64,000 nucleotides of DNA from Gnetum montanum. Lineage: Eukaryota; Streptophyta; Gnetopsida; Gnetales; Gnetaceae. Where the stretch lies: positions 148,652 through 212,651 of the forward strand of contig MNCI01005986.1 in the NCBI GenBank assembly GCA_015680685.1. Direction: 5' to 3'. Shown in pieces: positions 62,680-64,000 of this stretch. The notes beneath the pieces were generated by a model that was given only the letters and a program-made list of their open reading frames with translations, searched no databases and was not told the DNA's origin. How positions within the stretch are numbered: position 1 is the first letter of the stretch; the number at the start of each line of letters is the position of its first letter. The translations under genes and the position numbers were made by a program.

Positions 62680-63500
62680 GCAGAAATCATGACAGCAATG
62701 GGGATAACGTTGACTTATGACCCTGACTGCATGGCGTTTTAGGCTAAAATCAAGCTCTAGGGGATGGTGGAATGTTGTGGGTGGGATCTGGTCCTCCCAC
62801 AGCTAGTGGGTGACCTGGCCCTCCCTGACGATGCCTTTTTCACCAACGGGAAGGATGACTAGACGAATTTCCAGGGAGTTGAAATTACCCTAATAGAGAC
62901 AATGATTGCTAGGTATCTGGGGGCCCAGGCAAAGGGTAAAATTATTTTGCCAACTACCCAAGGGTTGCAGGACATTGACATGTTCTTTACTGGGCCAATG
63001 CCACGCACACAAAGTTGGCAAGTAACCAAGTCCACTCTGCTGTCAATTGGGGTTGAGCTGCTAAGCTGGTTGACCAGTTCTTTGTCTAGTCTGGCAATGG
63101 GTCCAAGCTTCAGGGTATGCACTTCGTGTTCCTGAAATGCTTGAAATTGGGAACCAAGGTTAGGCCTCACTAACTTTTTTCTGGCTGTCTTGCGACAGCA
63201 GAAGAGGGGATGCCATTCTAGGCTTATTCTTGCCCTTTGGCAAGGGGCAACAGGGGCACGGTCAATGGTGGGATAGCCTAGGCCTTCTGGGTCTGCCCGA
63301 TCGAGGGCTGGTCCTTCTAGTTCTTCTGGGTCCTCCTGGGCGAGGGTTGGTTTAATGCCTACAATGGTGAAAACATGAAAGTGAGTTGGCCTTTGAGGGC
63401 CGACCATTTTGAGCCTTATGGCTATAGCAAATGCATTTCCACTAGAGGAGTCTGGGCGTGATGTGTTGCTGGCAAAGGAGCTCAACCATGTGGCAGAGGA
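62680..63500 (+). pseudogene. LINE-J copy 2: GITL-PDC domain and linker
   Basis: AMGITLTYDPDCMAF, a stop, KIKL, MVECCGWDLVLPQLVGDLAL, VEITLIETMIARYLGAQAKG, KIILPTTQGLQDIDMFFTGP and SIGVELLSWLTSSLSSLAM (62,697-63,110), then a Ser/Gly/Pro-rich linker and MAIANAFPLEESGRDVLLAK (63,418). The first part corresponds to 54.78-55.24 kb of copy 1. Confidence 0.6.
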
Positions 63501-64000
63501 AGTGGCAGCCACGGCTTGAGCCAAAGAGAGACATGCCTAGGAGGCCAAATGGGAGGAAACCCTCATTCGGGCACAGGTCGACCTAGAAGCCTGCTTCCAA
63601 GAGCGAGAGCAAGAGCTGCTTCGACAACAAACCTTGATGGCGAAGGGGGCCTAGGCCTAGATGGCTAACGAGCTCCGTGCCTAGGTTCATGAGGAGTTGT
63701 TGGAAGAGGAGGCCGCTCGTAGAGAACATGAGAGGATGGAGCATGTGCAGCAGACTCGAAAGTAGGAGGGAGAAAGATAGAGACAGAGGCAGCTGGATCG
63801 GGCGCATGCGCAGCACATGCAACAGTGGCTTCGAAATGGGAGATGCCCATATTTTGTGTTGGGCATAAATTGTGAGTGCTCTAGGGGGCTCTCAGGTGAC
63901 ACATCCATCGTACATCAGTGCGTTTCCACCCAAACGATGGGGGTTCGGCTGCAGAGTGAAGTCATCGTGAGGCTGCCATGCAGGCAATCTAGGAAGTGGC
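63500..64000 (+). pseudogene. LINE-J copy 2: coiled coil plus J-domain-like segment (runs off window)
   Basis: A charged coil (EETLIRAQVDLEACFQERE, QELLRQQTLMAKGA, HEELLEEEAARREHERME) with TAGs where Gln fits, then QHMQQWLRNGRCPYFVLGIN (63,815-63,875) aligning with [19 protein letters not shown] of copy 1. After one frameshift come RTSVRFHPNDGGSAAE and EAAMQAI, matching [14 protein letters not shown] and the QAFQQAMNF helix. The HPD-like position and following helix are thus present in both copies. Confidence 0.6.

Larger units (their letters stand above)
58270..64000 (+). mobile_element. LINE-J copy 2, L1-type LINE with the same 3' extension
   Basis: A GC-richer, less decayed relative of the LINE at 35-56 kb, running off the window. 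Order: ORF1 (58.64-59.4 kb), endonuclease (59.59-60.33 kb), reverse transcriptase (60.78-61.73 kb), C-terminal zinc region (62.0-62.65 kb), GITL-PDC domain (62.68-63.14 kb), linker, coiled coil and J-like segment (63.5 kb to end). It lies upstream of the host exons, so probably in another intron of that gene in antisense. Confidence 0.85.

Noticed and set aside
62859-63524. A 221-codon minus-strand frame, the longest in the window
   Set aside because: It is antisense to the LINE-J extension, which has family homology on the plus strand in the copy at 54-56 kb. The frame is kept open by GC-rich composition.

Overview
The window looks like chromosomal DNA of a land plant with a large, repeat-rich genome. 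I infer a gymnosperm because of the very long introns, the heavily decayed retrotransposons and the near absence of host coding DNA. It holds no bacterial-style operons, CRISPR arrays or intact viral genes. Nearly all of it is nested, mutated retrotransposons of several clades, with the 3' part of one host gene threaded through the right half.

Left part (1-17.7 kb). At 1-2.0 kb lies a truncated minus-strand Ty3/gypsy element of an Athila/Tat-like family (LTR, tRNA-Asp-type primer site, gag), cut by an opposite LTR of the same family. A decayed plus-strand L1-type LINE follows (about 2.6-8.4 kb), then an old solo LTR of the Athila/Tat-like family (8.46-9.32 kb). Next come a minus-strand LINE of a non-L1, L2/CR1-like type (about 10.9-14.1 kb), a 5S rRNA-derived sequence (14.66-14.78 kb) and a tRNA-like head at 16.3 kb.

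Middle part (17.7-31 kb). A structurally complete minus-strand Athila/Tat-like element (17,745-27,825; LTRs of 848 and 835 bp; target duplication TAACC/TAATC) sits inside a tandem array of about 380-bp units that resumes at 27,826. Its integrase region contains a 203-bp inverted copy bounded by two single Ns, probably an assembly error. A cluster of tRNA-like (SINE-type) heads lies at 29.1-30.7 kb.

Right part (31-64 kb). A host gene runs on the minus strand. Seven exons in perfect phase (57,149 down to the stop at 32,030), plus one probable exon (57,812-57,880), encode a coiled-coil C-terminus that resembles plant SPAK/OSR1 (FRAY2-like) kinases. One intron is 22.6 kb (34,233-56,859) and contains a three-level nest. 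A plus-strand LINE (about 35.2-56.6 kb) is split by a chromovirus-like element that lacks reverse transcriptase (about 40.13-54.12 kb). The right LTR of that element is itself split by a Tekay/Del-type chromovirus (45,242-53,598). Another intron (33.8-32.4 kb) carries a solo LTR with a perfect 5-bp target duplication. A second LINE of the same family (about 58.3 kb to the window end) lies upstream, probably in a further intron.

The most unusual feature is shared by the two related LINEs. Downstream of the reverse transcriptase and its zinc motif, both encode the same three-part extension: a domain with the motif GITL-x4-PDC, a charged coiled coil, and a segment that aligns with a DnaJ J-domain around an HPD-like motif. 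I know of no LINE described with a J-domain; this needs a database test.
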